In this document: piece after piece, positions 9,051 to 16,930 of the stretch | Position numbering within the stretch: the stretch's first letter is position 1 | Layout: every line of letters starts with the position of its first letter | Assembly: GCA_934615235.1 (NCBI GenBank) | Contig: CAKTTL010000006.1 | Coordinates: 1 to 54,392 of the forward strand | Length of the DNA stretch: 54,392 nucleotides | Direction of reading: 5' to 3' | Origin: an uncultured Clostridia bacterium | Lineage (GTDB): Bacteria; Bacillota; Clostridia; Christensenellales; Aristaeellaceae | The notes under the pieces: generated by a model | What the model saw: only the letters and a program-made list of their open reading frames with translations | Database searches by the model: none | Told to the model about the DNA's origin: nothing | Made by a program: the position numbers and the translations under genes

Positions 9051-9122
9051 CAGGGGAGACGCGACTCGAACACGCAACCGGCGGTTTTGGAGACCGCTGC
9101 CCTACCATTGGGCCACTCCCCT
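9051..9122 (-). tRNA. tRNA-Trp (anticodon CCA)
   Basis: A 72-base cloverleaf on the minus strand. The acceptor stem AGGGGAG pairs with CTCCCCT and is followed by discriminator G. The anticodon stem-loop is GCGGT-CTCCAAA-ACCGC with anticodon CCA, and the T-loop is TTCGAGT. CCA is not encoded. The 3' end faces the left sugar-utilisation block. Confidence 0.95.
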
Positions 9123-9176
9123 AAGCACAGGGATTAGTATACCACGCATCCCCGTGTTTGTCAACCCATTTATTTG

Positions 9177-10187
9177 TTATTTTATCGTGAAAACCACCTG
9201 ACGGATCACCGCGTCCGCGCCGTAGAACACGAGCGTCGCCTTCTGGGCGCCGTCGTCCGGGTTTTTCGTGGAGAGCTCGACGCTCTGCGTGAAGCCGTAC
9301 TGAGAATTGGTCACCATCTGAATCATCGCGTCCGGGAAGGAATCGAACAGGCTCTGGATATTCGTGCCCGGCTGGAAGCCGCGCGGCGGATCGAACACGA
9401 ATTCGTCGCTCGTCCAGACAAGCTGGCGCAGCGTATAACCCAGCTTGCGCGCGGCCGCGGGAAGCTCGGCAACGCTCTGCTCGTCGCCGGAGAAGACCTT
9501 GCCGTTATCCTCGGCCAGCACGGTGATCTCGCCGCCCGCAACGTTCATCGTCAACAGCGCGCCGTTTTCAGCCGCCTTCCAGCCGTAGCTGTACGGAACG
9601 GCCCAATCAGCCAGATCGCCCAGCGTCGGGAACATGCTCTCCCCCGCCACTTCCGTATACATGGAAACTTCGTTCCATTGCAGGTCGCCCTCTCCGAAAT
9701 CCCCGTTGACCAGACCGAGCGAATCGAACCAGCCCTGCAGCTTTTCGGCAAGCGCGTCCGCCTGCTCCTGCGGGTAGGTAAACTCAACGTACAAAAGCCA
9801 GTCGTCCTCGCGCAGGCAGAACAGATCCACCTGCGTGGGCTTCGCGCCGCGGTCGAGCGAAAGCTGCACATGCCTGGCGGCCACGCCGTCGATCGTGATA
9901 TCCTCCATCACGTCCGGCGTTTCCACCTCGGAATACCAGGCGGAAAGCTTTTCCTTTACCGCGTCGTCCAGTTCATAATAGGTAGCTTCACGGCCGCAGA
10001 GGATATAAATTTCGTCCCCGCAGTACATCTGCGTATAACTGCCGTCGTCCCCCTGCGCGCTGTTGAGGAGCTTGACGGTGTTTTGAAAATCGCCCGTAAT
10101 CACGGGTTCGGCGCAGGCGGCCAGCGGCGCCGCAAGCGCGAGCGCGAGCACAAGCATGGCAACGAGCAGAAAGCGTTTGAACTTCAT
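9177..10187 (-). CDS. Secreted or lipid-anchored protein of unknown function
   Basis: A 336-residue exported protein that I do not recognise. The signal peptide ends LAAC-AEP, which is compatible with either a lipobox at Cys25 or cleavage after ACA. The mature part is acidic, rich in Trp and Tyr, and has two similar beta-rich halves. The start has AGGAGGAACC just upstream. It is a single-gene unit with its own promoter and a perfect palindrome in its 5' leader. It lies back to back with the zinc-ribbon gene. Confidence 0.75.
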   Translation of the reverse strand: MKFKRFLLVAMLVLALALAAPLAACAEPVITGDFQNTVKLLNSAQGDDGSYTQMYCGDEIYILCGREATYYELDDAVKEKLSAWYSEVETPDVMEDITIDGVAARHVQLSLDRGAKPTQVDLFCLREDDWLLYVEFTYPQEQADALAEKLQGWFDSLGLVNGDFGEGDLQWNEVSMYTEVAGESMFPTLGDLADWAVPYSYGWKAAENGALLTMNVAGGEITVLAEDNGKVFSGDEQSVAELPAAARKLGYTLRQLVWTSDEFVFDPPRGFQPGTNIQSLFDSFPDAMIQMVTNSQYGFTQSVELSTKNPDDGAQKATLVFYGADAVIRQVVFTIK

Positions 10188-10199
10188 GACGGTTCCTCC

Positions 10200-10215
10200 T
10201 TTCGCATATGCGAAA
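10200..10215. promoter_or_regulatory. 16-bp perfect palindrome, candidate operator
   Basis: TTTCGCATATGCGAAA lies between the predicted transcription start and the ribosome-binding site of the gene at 9177-10187, a usual position for a repressor operator. The binding factor is unknown. Confidence 0.45.
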
Positions 10216-10234
10216 TCCGAAATCTTCTGGATAC

Positions 10235-10262
10235 ATTATATCACATTTTTGTAACATTGCAA
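10235..10262 (-). promoter_or_regulatory. Predicted promoter of the secreted-protein gene
   Basis: On the minus strand TTGCAA (10257-10262), a 16-base spacer and a consensus TATAAT (10235-10240), about 48 bases before the start codon. Confidence 0.6.
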
Positions 10263-10301
10263 ACCTTTCGTAATACTTTTCCATTTGCCCGGAAAATATG
10301 C

Positions 10302-10307
10302 TATACT
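10302..10307 (+). promoter_or_regulatory. -10 box upstream of the zinc-ribbon and dnaK genes
   Basis: TATACT about 68 bases before the zinc-ribbon start. The -35 is weak (TTCCAT at 17 bases). No other promoter is seen before dnaK, so both genes may be read from here. Confidence 0.35.
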
Positions 10308-10374
10308 GCCTTGTAATATTCATTTTCCGTTTACAATGTTTGCGTATGATAGGACACATGGGAGGGAATTCAAA

Positions 10375-10788
10375 ATGAAATTCTGGGACAAAATCAAGAA
10401 CTGGTTTTCTTCGTTCATGTCCGGCCGCTACGGCGTGGATCAGCTTTCCTCGACGCTCGTCTACGGCGCGCTGGCGCTGAACCTGCTCATGGCGCTGACC
10501 GGCCTGAGCCTGCTGGGCACGCTCGGCTTCGCAGCGCTCGTATGGGCGCTTTTCCGCATGCTCTCGCGCAACACGCAGAAGCGCTACGCCGAAAACGCAG
10601 CCTTTCTCGCCTGGGTGCGCCCGCGGCTGAAAAGCGCGAAGCAGGCGTTCGTCCGGCTGAAGAACAGCAAAAAATACGTCTATTTCAAATGCCCGCAGTG
10701 TCACACGCGCATGCGCCTGCCCCGCAAGGTCGGCGAAGTGAACGTCACCTGCAAATCCTGCGGTCATACGTTCTCGAAAAAAGCGTAA
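10375..10788 (+). CDS. Small membrane protein with C-terminal zinc ribbon
   Basis: A 137-residue protein. A basic amphipathic N-terminus (MKFWDKIKNWF) is followed by a hydrophobic region at about residues 28-60 that makes one or two membrane helices. The C-terminal zinc ribbon has two knuckles, CPQC and CKSC, separated by 19 residues. The start at 10375 follows GGAGGG by 8 bases. The ribbon resembles small MJ0042-type zinc ribbons, and no function can be assigned. It lies 72 bases upstream of dnaK on the same strand. Confidence 0.8.
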   Translation: MKFWDKIKNWFSSFMSGRYGVDQLSSTLVYGALALNLLMALTGLSLLGTLGFAALVWALFRMLSRNTQKRYAENAAFLAWVRPRLKSAKQAFVRLKNSKKYVYFKCPQCHTRMRLPRKVGEVNVTCKSCGHTFSKKA

Positions 10789-10800
10789 CGGATGAATTAT

Positions 10801-10817
10801 GGCGCGCCCTGCGCGCC
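10801..10817 (+). repeat. GC-rich intercistronic hairpin before dnaK
   Basis: GGCGCGC-CCT-GCGCGCC, not followed by a T-tract, so it is not an obvious terminator. Member of the short GC palindrome set in this window. Confidence 0.4.
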
Positions 10818-10860
10818 TGAAAATAAAGCGAAACTCCGTCCAAGAAAGGGACTGCCATTT

Positions 10861-12642
10861 ATGAGCAAAATTATCGGTATCGACCTGGGCACGACGAACT
10901 CCTGCGTTGCGGTGATCGAAGGCGGCGAGCCCGTCGTGATTCCCGGCGCGGACGGAAGCCGCACGACGCCTTCCGTCGTGGCATTTACAAAAGAAGGCGA
11001 ACGGCTCGTCGGCCAGGTCGCCAAGCGGCAGGCCGTCGTCAACGCCGCGCGCACCGTTTCGTCCATCAAGCGCGATATGGGCGGCGACCGCAAAATCAAA
11101 ATCGACGGCAAAGCCTATACGCCGCAGGAAATTTCTGCGATGATCCTGCAAAAGCTGAAGGCCGACGCGGAAAGCTATCTGGGCGAACCCGTCACGGAGG
11201 CGATCATCACCGTCCCGGCGTATTTTTCCGACAGTCAGCGACAGGCCACCAAGGATGCGGGCAGAATCGCCGGGCTGAACGTGCGGCGCATCATCAACGA
11301 GCCGACGGCCGCAGCGCTCGCCTATGGTATCGATAAGGAAGGCTCGCAGAAGGTCATGGTCTACGACCTGGGCGGCGGCACGTTCGACGTAAGCATTCTG
11401 GAAATCGGTTCGGACGTGATCGAGGTGATGGCGACCTCGGGCAACAACCGCCTCGGCGGTGACGATTTCGACGCGTGCATCGTCGATTATCTCGTGGAGG
11501 AATTCAAACGCGAGCAGCATTTCGATTTGCGCCGCGATCCCGTCGCGCTGCAGCGCGTGCGCGAAGCGGCCGAAAAGGCGAAGATTGAGCTTTCGGGCAT
11601 CCAGACGGCCTCAATCAACCTGCCCTTCCTCACAGCCGACAAGGACGGCCCCAAGCATATGGAAACGACGCTTTCCCGCGCCAAATTCAACGAGCTGACC
11701 GCGCACCTCGTCGAAAAGACCATGGAGCCCGTTCGCCAGGCGATGGCCGACGCGAACCTGACCGCCTCGCAGCTGAGCAAGGTGCTGCTCGTCGGCGGCT
11801 CGACGCGCATTCCCGCCGTGCAGGAGGCCGTTAAGCGCTTCACCGACATGGAGCCGTTCAAGGGCATCAACCCGGACGAATGCGTGGCCATGGGCGCAGC
11901 CATCCAGGGCGGCGTGATGGAGGGTAACGTCAAGGATCTGGTGCTGCTGGACGTAACGCCGCTGAGTTTGGGCATCGAAACCGTCGGCGACGTATACGCG
12001 CGCATTATCAGCCGCAATTCATCCATCCCGATTGAAAAAAGCCAGATCTTCACCACGGCCGCGCCGTTCCAGACGTCGGTTGAAATCAACGTCCTGCAGG
12101 GCGAGCGCGAGGTCGCCTCGATGAACAAGTCGCTGGGCAAGTTCAAGCTCACCGGCATCCGCCGCGCGCCGCGGGGCGTGCCGCAGATTGAAGTGAAATT
12201 CCGCATCGACGCAAACGGCATCGTCAACGTTTCCGCAAAGGATCTGGGCACCGGCAAGCAGCAGGAGATCGTCATTTCCGGTTCGAGCAACATGTCGCAG
12301 AGCGACATTGACCGCGCCATCCGCGACGCGGAAACATACGCCGCCGAGGACAAGCGCCGCCGCGAAGCCGCCGCGCTCGTCAACGACGCGGAGCAGCTCG
12401 TCTATCAGGCCGAGAGCGCCATGCGCAAAATGAGCCGCGAGGCGAAAGCCGGCCTGCACGATCCGCTCAGGCGCGTCAAGAAGGCTATCGCCGATAAGGA
12501 GCACGCCGGCCTGCGCGAGGCGTACGACGAGCTTTCCTCCGCCATGCGCGCCGCGGGCGCGGATTCATACGCCCCGCAGCCCGGCGAGGGCGACGACGCG
12601 GACGGCAGCATGGAGGCGGATTATGAAAAGCATGACGAATGA
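10861..12642 (+). CDS. dnaK: Chaperone protein DnaK (Hsp70)
   Basis: A 593-residue Hsp70, an ATP-dependent cytosolic chaperone. The nucleotide-binding domain carries GIDLGTTNS (residues 5-13), YDLGGGTFDVS and LLVGGSTRIP. The substrate-binding domain begins after LLDVTPLSLGIET and ends in a short acidic lid. It is slightly shorter than the usual 610-640 residues. Unusual for Bacillota, grpE, dnaJ and hrcA are not adjacent, and a divergent stretch (KSQIFTTAAPFQ) replaces the usual TFSTAADNQ. It could be a second Hsp70 rather than the main copy. The start was chosen because the family N-terminus begins there. Confidence 0.93.
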   Translation: MSKIIGIDLGTTNSCVAVIEGGEPVVIPGADGSRTTPSVVAFTKEGERLVGQVAKRQAVVNAARTVSSIKRDMGGDRKIKIDGKAYTPQEISAMILQKLKADAESYLGEPVTEAIITVPAYFSDSQRQATKDAGRIAGLNVRRIINEPTAAALAYGIDKEGSQKVMVYDLGGGTFDVSILEIGSDVIEVMATSGNNRLGGDDFDACIVDYLVEEFKREQHFDLRRDPVALQRVREAAEKAKIELSGIQTASINLPFLTADKDGPKHMETTLSRAKFNELTAHLVEKTMEPVRQAMADANLTASQLSKVLLVGGSTRIPAVQEAVKRFTDMEPFKGINPDECVAMGAAIQGGVMEGNVKDLVLLDVTPLSLGIETVGDVYARIISRNSSIPIEKSQIFTTAAPFQTSVEINVLQGEREVASMNKSLGKFKLTGIRRAPRGVPQIEVKFRIDANGIVNVSAKDLGTGKQQEIVISGSSNMSQSDIDRAIRDAETYAAEDKRRREAAALVNDAEQLVYQAESAMRKMSREAKAGLHDPLRRVKKAIADKEHAGLREAYDELSSAMRAAGADSYAPQPGEGDDADGSMEADYEKHDE

Positions 12643-13405
12643 GACCGTTCTGCGCGTGGCTCTCGAGCAGTCGGCGCGGGACAGCAACTGCCGTGCGGAG
12701 GATTTTCTCCGCACGACGAACGTCGTTGTAGAATCCGCGGCCAACCCCGAAGCGCGCAAATATCTCGCGCTCCCCTTTTCGTGCGACTTGACGAGCTACG
12801 GCGGAAACATCGTCGCCTCCGTCGCGCCGGAGCTGCGTGAAACCGTGACGGATTATATCGGCCGTTTCTCGCCCGAACACTGCTTTGAAACGCCGAACCT
12901 GCACGTTTTGATGGACGCGCTGCGGCCGCGCGGGCTGAACGCCTGCTTCATGGCGGAATACTGGCTGCCCGATATGGGCCGCTTGCGGCCCCTGGAGTCT
13001 CCCTACGCGCTGCGCGTGCTGACACAGGCCGATTTTGCGGCGCTGTACCTCCCGGAATGGTCCAACGCGCTGTGCGAAAAGCGGCGCGAGCTGGACGTGC
13101 TCGGCGTGGGCGCGTACGACGGCGGGAAGCTGATCGGCCTGGCCGGCTGCTCGGCGGACTGTGAAACGATGTGGCAGATCGGCGTGGACGTGCTGCCGGA
13201 CTACCGGCGTCAGGGCGTCGCCGCGGCGATGACGAGCCGCCTCGCGCTGGAATGCGCCGCGCGCGGCAAGGTGCCGTTTTATTGCTGCGCATGGTCGAAT
13301 ATCCGTTCTGCGCGCAATGCGGTGCGCTCCGGGTTCCGCCCGGCATGGGCGCAGCTGACGGTTAAGCCGGAGGCAGAGATCGCGCGGCTGAACGGCGCGG
13401 ACTAA
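12623..13405 (+). CDS. GNAT-family N-acetyltransferase
   Basis: A 260-residue protein with a GNAT fold in its C-terminal half. Motif A is IGVDVLPDYRRQGVAAAM, the acetyl-CoA pyrophosphate loop. It is followed by an NIRSARNAVRSGFRP segment typical of the family C-terminus. The N-terminal half is unassigned. It overlaps the end of dnaK by 20 bases, so the two are probably co-translated. A second in-frame ATG lies 9 bases on. The substrate is unknown. Confidence 0.8.
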   Translation: MKSMTNETVLRVALEQSARDSNCRAEDFLRTTNVVVESAANPEARKYLALPFSCDLTSYGGNIVASVAPELRETVTDYIGRFSPEHCFETPNLHVLMDALRPRGLNACFMAEYWLPDMGRLRPLESPYALRVLTQADFAALYLPEWSNALCEKRRELDVLGVGAYDGGKLIGLAGCSADCETMWQIGVDVLPDYRRQGVAAAMTSRLALECAARGKVPFYCCAWSNIRSARNAVRSGFRPAWAQLTVKPEAEIARLNGAD

Positions 13406-13410
13406 AACGA

Positions 13411-13439
13411 TTGCATCGCCGCGCGTTCTGTGCTATACT
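13411..13439 (+). promoter_or_regulatory. Predicted promoter of the 37-residue peptide gene
   Basis: TTGCAT (13411-13416), 17-base spacer, TATACT (13434-13439), 38 bases before the start codon. Confidence 0.65.
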
Positions 13440-13477
13440 GCTTGGGATTCGAATACCGTTCACGGAGGAAACGTTTT

Positions 13478-13591
13478 ATGAAACGCCGCAGCGACAGAAA
13501 GAAACTGATGATCCGCATCGTCGCCATCGTCATGGCCGCGCTGCTCGTGCTGGGCACGATGTATTCGCTTCTTTTCTATCTGCTCTGGTAG
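13478..13591 (+). CDS. 37-residue single-span membrane peptide
   Basis: A short frame starting MKRRSDRKK, followed by one hydrophobic helix (about residues 12-36) and ending YLLW. A GGAGG lies 9 bases upstream and a good sigma-A promoter precedes it, so it is a genuine gene in spite of its size. The basic N-terminus predicts a cytoplasmic N-terminus. The layout resembles small DUF4044-type proteins of Bacillota, but the assignment is tentative and the function unknown. Confidence 0.7.
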   Translation: MKRRSDRKKLMIRIVAIVMAALLVLGTMYSLLFYLLW

Positions 13592-13595
13592 GCGA

Positions 13596-13624
13596 TTGAC
13601 AAGCAGCCGCGGCTCTGCTATAAT
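13596..13624 (+). promoter_or_regulatory. Consensus sigma-A promoter of 6S RNA
   Basis: Perfect TTGACA (13596-13601), 17-base spacer, perfect TATAAT (13619-13624). This is the strongest promoter in the window and no start codon follows nearby, as expected for an abundant structural RNA. Confidence 0.85.
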
Positions 13625-13630
13625 CAGTGC

Positions 13631-13825
13631 CGTACCAAAGATAGCGTCCTGGGGTGTGCGCGAGGCGCGTATTTTTACCCACATTTCATAATAGGGAACC
13701 TGCGTCGGACCATGGATGTCAGGCCCCCGGCCGCAAGGCTCCGTCAGGGGAAGGCAGAAAATGGCCGCAGGGTACCCAACCTGCCTGAGTAGGCGGGTGA
13801 AAAAATCCGTGCCGGACGGCACCAT
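13631..13825 (+). ncRNA. ssrS: 6S RNA
   Basis: A transcript of about 195 bases that mimics an open promoter and sequesters the housekeeping RNA polymerase. Features that recall clostridial 6S RNAs are the 5' part TCCTGGGGTGTGCGC, an AT-rich TATTTTTACCCACATTT segment, the following TAATAGGGAACC and the 3' hairpin CCTGCCTGAGTAGGCGGG. The ends can pair through CGT and ACG, and through the extended GTGCCGT/ACGGCAC at 13627-13633 and 13816-13822. A perfect promoter precedes it. The ends are approximate and the transcript may run to the terminator at 13840-13880. Recognised from memory of the family. Confidence 0.75.
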
Positions 13826-13838
13826 CGGGATCAGTTTG

Positions 13839-13880
13839 AAAAAGACGGCGAAACGGAAACACGTTCGCCGTCTTTTGCAT
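13839..13880 (+). terminator. Rho-independent terminator after 6S RNA
   Basis: Arms AAAAGACGGCGAA and TTCGCCGTCTTTT around an 11-base loop, followed by GCATTTTTAT. Confidence 0.85.
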
Positions 13881-13896
13881 TTTTATTTGCGGATGC

Positions 13897-13925
13897 TTGC
13901 AAAACAACGCGCCCGCTGGTATAAT
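13897..13925 (+). promoter_or_regulatory. Predicted proBAC promoter
   Basis: TTGCAA (13897-13902), 17-base spacer, TATAAT (13920-13925), 42 bases before the proB start and after the 6S terminator. Confidence 0.7.
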
Positions 13926-13967
13926 CGATCCAACTTTTTTGATAAACCAGACGGAGGATATATCGGC

Positions 13968-14759
13968 ATGCTCAAAGATGCAAAATGTATTGTTTTCAAA
14001 GTCGGCACTTCCACGATCATGTACCCCACCCGCAAAACGAACATTCGCGTGATCGATTCGCTCGCGCAGGTGCTGTGCGATCTGGCCAACTCCGGCAGGC
14101 GCGTCGTGCTTGTCACCTCGGGCGCGATCGGCGTGGGCGTTGAAAAGCTGGGGTTGGAAAACCGACCGCGGGATACCGCCGGCAAACAGGCCGCCGCAAC
14201 GGTCGGCCAGTGCGCGCTGATGTATCTGTACGATAAAATGTTCGCCCAGTACGGACGTAACGTCGGCCAGCTGCTGATGACCAAGGACGACGTCGACCAC
14301 GCCAACCGCAGGCAGAACCTGATCAACGCCTTCCAGAAGCTGTTCGATTACGGCGCAATTCCGATCGTCAACGAAAACGACGCGGTCGCCGTCGAGGAAA
14401 TCGTCTACGGCGACAACGACAGCCTTTCCGCCGTCGTTGCGACGCTCGTCGAAGCCGACGCGCTCGTCATTCTCACCGAAACCGACGGCCTCTACGACGC
14501 AAACCCGGCCACAAATCCGGACGCGAAGCGCATTCCTGTCGTCGAAAAGATCACGGACGGAATCCGCGCGATGGCGGGCGGTACGGCCACCGGCCTTGGC
14601 ACGGGCGGCATGTTCACCAAGGTGCACGCCGCCGAAATCGCCGCCGAGAGCGGCATCCCGACCTATATCATTCACGGCACCGAGCCCAAGCTCGTCTACG
14701 ATCTGATGGACGGCGCGGACGTCGGCACGCATTTTCTTGCCGGAAAGGACTTCAAATGA
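13968..14759 (+). CDS. proB: Glutamate 5-kinase
   Basis: A 263-residue enzyme that phosphorylates L-glutamate in the first step of proline synthesis. Amino-acid-kinase landmarks are FKVGTSTI near the N-terminus, VTSGAIGVG, VNENDAV with YGDNDSLSA, and GTGGMFTK. It is the short form without the C-terminal PUA domain (E. coli: 367 residues). The start at 13968 follows GGAGG by 10 bases. The frame is open upstream, but that part is the 6S RNA gene. It overlaps proA by 4 bases (ATGA). Confidence 0.95.
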   Translation: MLKDAKCIVFKVGTSTIMYPTRKTNIRVIDSLAQVLCDLANSGRRVVLVTSGAIGVGVEKLGLENRPRDTAGKQAAATVGQCALMYLYDKMFAQYGRNVGQLLMTKDDVDHANRRQNLINAFQKLFDYGAIPIVNENDAVAVEEIVYGDNDSLSAVVATLVEADALVILTETDGLYDANPATNPDAKRIPVVEKITDGIRAMAGGTATGLGTGGMFTKVHAAEIAAESGIPTYIIHGTEPKLVYDLMDGADVGTHFLAGKDFK

Positions 14760-15997
14760 ATCTGATTGAAATGGGGAAAAAGGCGCAAAGCGCCGCACGG
14801 CTTCTGGCCGTAACCACCTCCGATACGCGCAACGCCGCGCTCGCCGCCTGCGCCCGCGCGCTGCTGGACAGCAAAGCCGCCATCCTCGAGCAGAACGCGC
14901 TCGATCTCGCCGCCGGCAAAGAAGCCGGACTTTCCGACGCAATGCTCGATCGCCTTGCGCTGACCGAAGAGCGCATCGCGGGCATGGCGGACGGCATGCT
15001 TAACGTCTATACGCTGCCCGATCCTCTGGGCGTCACGCTCGAGCGCCGCGAGCTTTCCAGCGGCATTCTGCTGGAAAAGGTTTCCGTGCCCATCGGCGTA
15101 ATCGCCGTGGTATACGAATCGCGTCCGAACGTAACGGCGGATTCCGCGGCGCTGTGCCTCAAGAGCGGCAACGCGGTCATCCTGCGCGGCGGCAAGGAGG
15201 CCATTCATTCCAACATGGCGATCGCCGGCGCGCTGCGCGAGGCCGTCGCAAGCGCCGGTCTGCCCGAAGACTGCATCCAGCTGGTAACCGACACCACGCG
15301 CGAGAGCGCCAACGCGCTCATGAAGCTCAACGGATACGTGGATGTGCTTATTCCCCGCGGCGGGCGCGGACTCATTCGCGCAGTCGTGGAAAACGCGACC
15401 GTCCCCGTGATCGAAACCGGCGCGGGCACCTGCCATATTTACGTCGATAAGGACGCCGACCTTGATATGGCAGCGAAAATTCTTTTCAATGCCAAAGCTT
15501 CCCGACCATCGGTCTGTAATGCGTGCGAATGCGTGCTCATCCATAAGGACGTAGCCGGTCGGTTCTTGCCGAAGGCGGAAGCGCTGCTTGAGCAGAAGAA
15601 CGTCGAAATCCGCGGCGATGAACGCGTTCGCGCGATTCTCCCCTCCGCCGTACCTGCAGCGGATGAAGACTGGGGCAAGGAATACAACGATTATATTCTT
15701 GCGGCGAAGGTTGTCGACAGCATGGACGAGGCGCTCGAGCATATCTACCGCTACGGCACCAAGCACAGCGAAGCGATCGTCACCGAGAACCTCGAGGCAG
15801 CCGAACGTTTCCTCAACGAGGTCGACGCGGCGGCCGTCTATCACAACGCTTCTACGCGTTTCACCGACGGCGGCGAATTCGGCATGGGCGCGGAGATCGG
15901 CATTTCCACGCAGAAACTGCACGCGCGCGGACCGCTGGGGCTGCGCGAATTGACAAGCATGAAATACAAACTTCACGGAAAAGGGCAGGTGCGATAA
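14756..15997 (+). CDS. proA: Gamma-glutamyl phosphate reductase
   Basis: A 413-residue NADPH-dependent enzyme that reduces glutamyl phosphate to glutamate semialdehyde. Family motifs are VIYESRPNVT-like VVYESRPNVT, RGGKEA and a catalytic-cysteine region SVCNACE at about residue 251-257. The length is normal. The start overlaps the proB stop and proC follows after 4 bases. Confidence 0.95.
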   Translation: MNLIEMGKKAQSAARLLAVTTSDTRNAALAACARALLDSKAAILEQNALDLAAGKEAGLSDAMLDRLALTEERIAGMADGMLNVYTLPDPLGVTLERRELSSGILLEKVSVPIGVIAVVYESRPNVTADSAALCLKSGNAVILRGGKEAIHSNMAIAGALREAVASAGLPEDCIQLVTDTTRESANALMKLNGYVDVLIPRGGRGLIRAVVENATVPVIETGAGTCHIYVDKDADLDMAAKILFNAKASRPSVCNACECVLIHKDVAGRFLPKAEALLEQKNVEIRGDERVRAILPSAVPAADEDWGKEYNDYILAAKVVDSMDEALEHIYRYGTKHSEAIVTENLEAAERFLNEVDAAAVYHNASTRFTDGGEFGMGAEIGISTQKLHARGPLGLRELTSMKYKLHGKGQVR

Positions 15998-16001
15998 AGC
16001 A

Positions 16002-16805
16002 ATGCGTTACGGCGTAATCGGCCTGGGCAATATGGCCTCGGCCATCCTCAAGGGCATGGTTGAAAGCGGTAATTTCAAAAACGATGAACTGACGGGATAT
16101 GACATGAGCGGCGAGAAAACGCTTGCCGCACAGACCGCGTTCGGTTTGCTTCCCGCCGCTGATGCGCGCGCGGTCGCCACGTCGTCCGACGTGCTGCTGC
16201 TGGCCGTAAAGCCGCAGAATCTGCCGCAGGTGCTTCCGGACATCGCGCCGGTTTTAAAAAAACAGACCGTAGTCGCTACGATTGCCGCCGGCAAGGATCT
16301 GGCGTTTTACGCCTCGTTCCTGCCCGAAGGCACGCCCGTCGTCCGGTTGATGCCGAACATCAACGCCAAAGTGAAGGCCGCGACGACGGCCCTCTGCCCC
16401 AACGCGTTCGTTTCCGCCGCGCAGCGGGAAGCCGTGCGCGCGATGTTCGCGTCGGTCGGCTCGGTCGTCGCGCTTGAGGAGAAGGATTTCCCCGTATTCA
16501 GCGCGGTGGCGGGTTCGTCCGTCGCGTTCGTATATATGTATATCGCCGCGCTCATCGACGCGGAAAAGAAAGCCGGGCTTTCCGACGAAGCTGCGCGCAA
16601 AATCGCAGCCGATTCGGTGCTGGGCAGCGCGAAGCTCGTTCTCGGCTGCGAGGAAGATCCGCGCGATCTGGCGCGCCAGGTCTGCTCCCCCGGCGGCACG
16701 ACGATCGAAGGCGTAACGCTGCTCCGGGATCGCCGCTTCGAGGAAAACGTAATCGACGCAATCGCCGCCATCCTGCGCAAGGACGAAATCCTGCGCAAGG
16801 GCTGA
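16002..16805 (+). CDS. proC: Pyrroline-5-carboxylate reductase
   Basis: A 267-residue last enzyme of proline synthesis. The dinucleotide-binding GLGNMA (residues 7-12) lies in the Rossmann fold. Further motifs are VKPQ, LMPNI near residue 113 and CSPGGTTIEGV near the C-terminus, which is the P5C-reductase signature. The operon proBAC is complete and ends at the terminator at 16821. Confidence 0.95.
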   Translation: MRYGVIGLGNMASAILKGMVESGNFKNDELTGYDMSGEKTLAAQTAFGLLPAADARAVATSSDVLLLAVKPQNLPQVLPDIAPVLKKQTVVATIAAGKDLAFYASFLPEGTPVVRLMPNINAKVKAATTALCPNAFVSAAQREAVRAMFASVGSVVALEEKDFPVFSAVAGSSVAFVYMYIAALIDAEKKAGLSDEAARKIAADSVLGSAKLVLGCEEDPRDLARQVCSPGGTTIEGVTLLRDRRFEENVIDAIAAILRKDEILRKG

Positions 16806-16820
16806 GCGATTCTACGCATG

Positions 16821-16850
16821 CAACCCCGCCTGAATTCGCGGGGTTGTTTT
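16821..16850 (+). terminator. proBAC terminator
   Basis: CAACCCCGC and GCGGGGTTG arms around an 8-base loop, followed by TTTT. Confidence 0.85.
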
Positions 16851-16930
16851 GCGCCGGCGTTTTCGCCCGCGCAAGGCGCGGAAAAACATGATGCATCCGA
16901 TGATGAATCCGAAAAAGGCAGAAGAATAAC

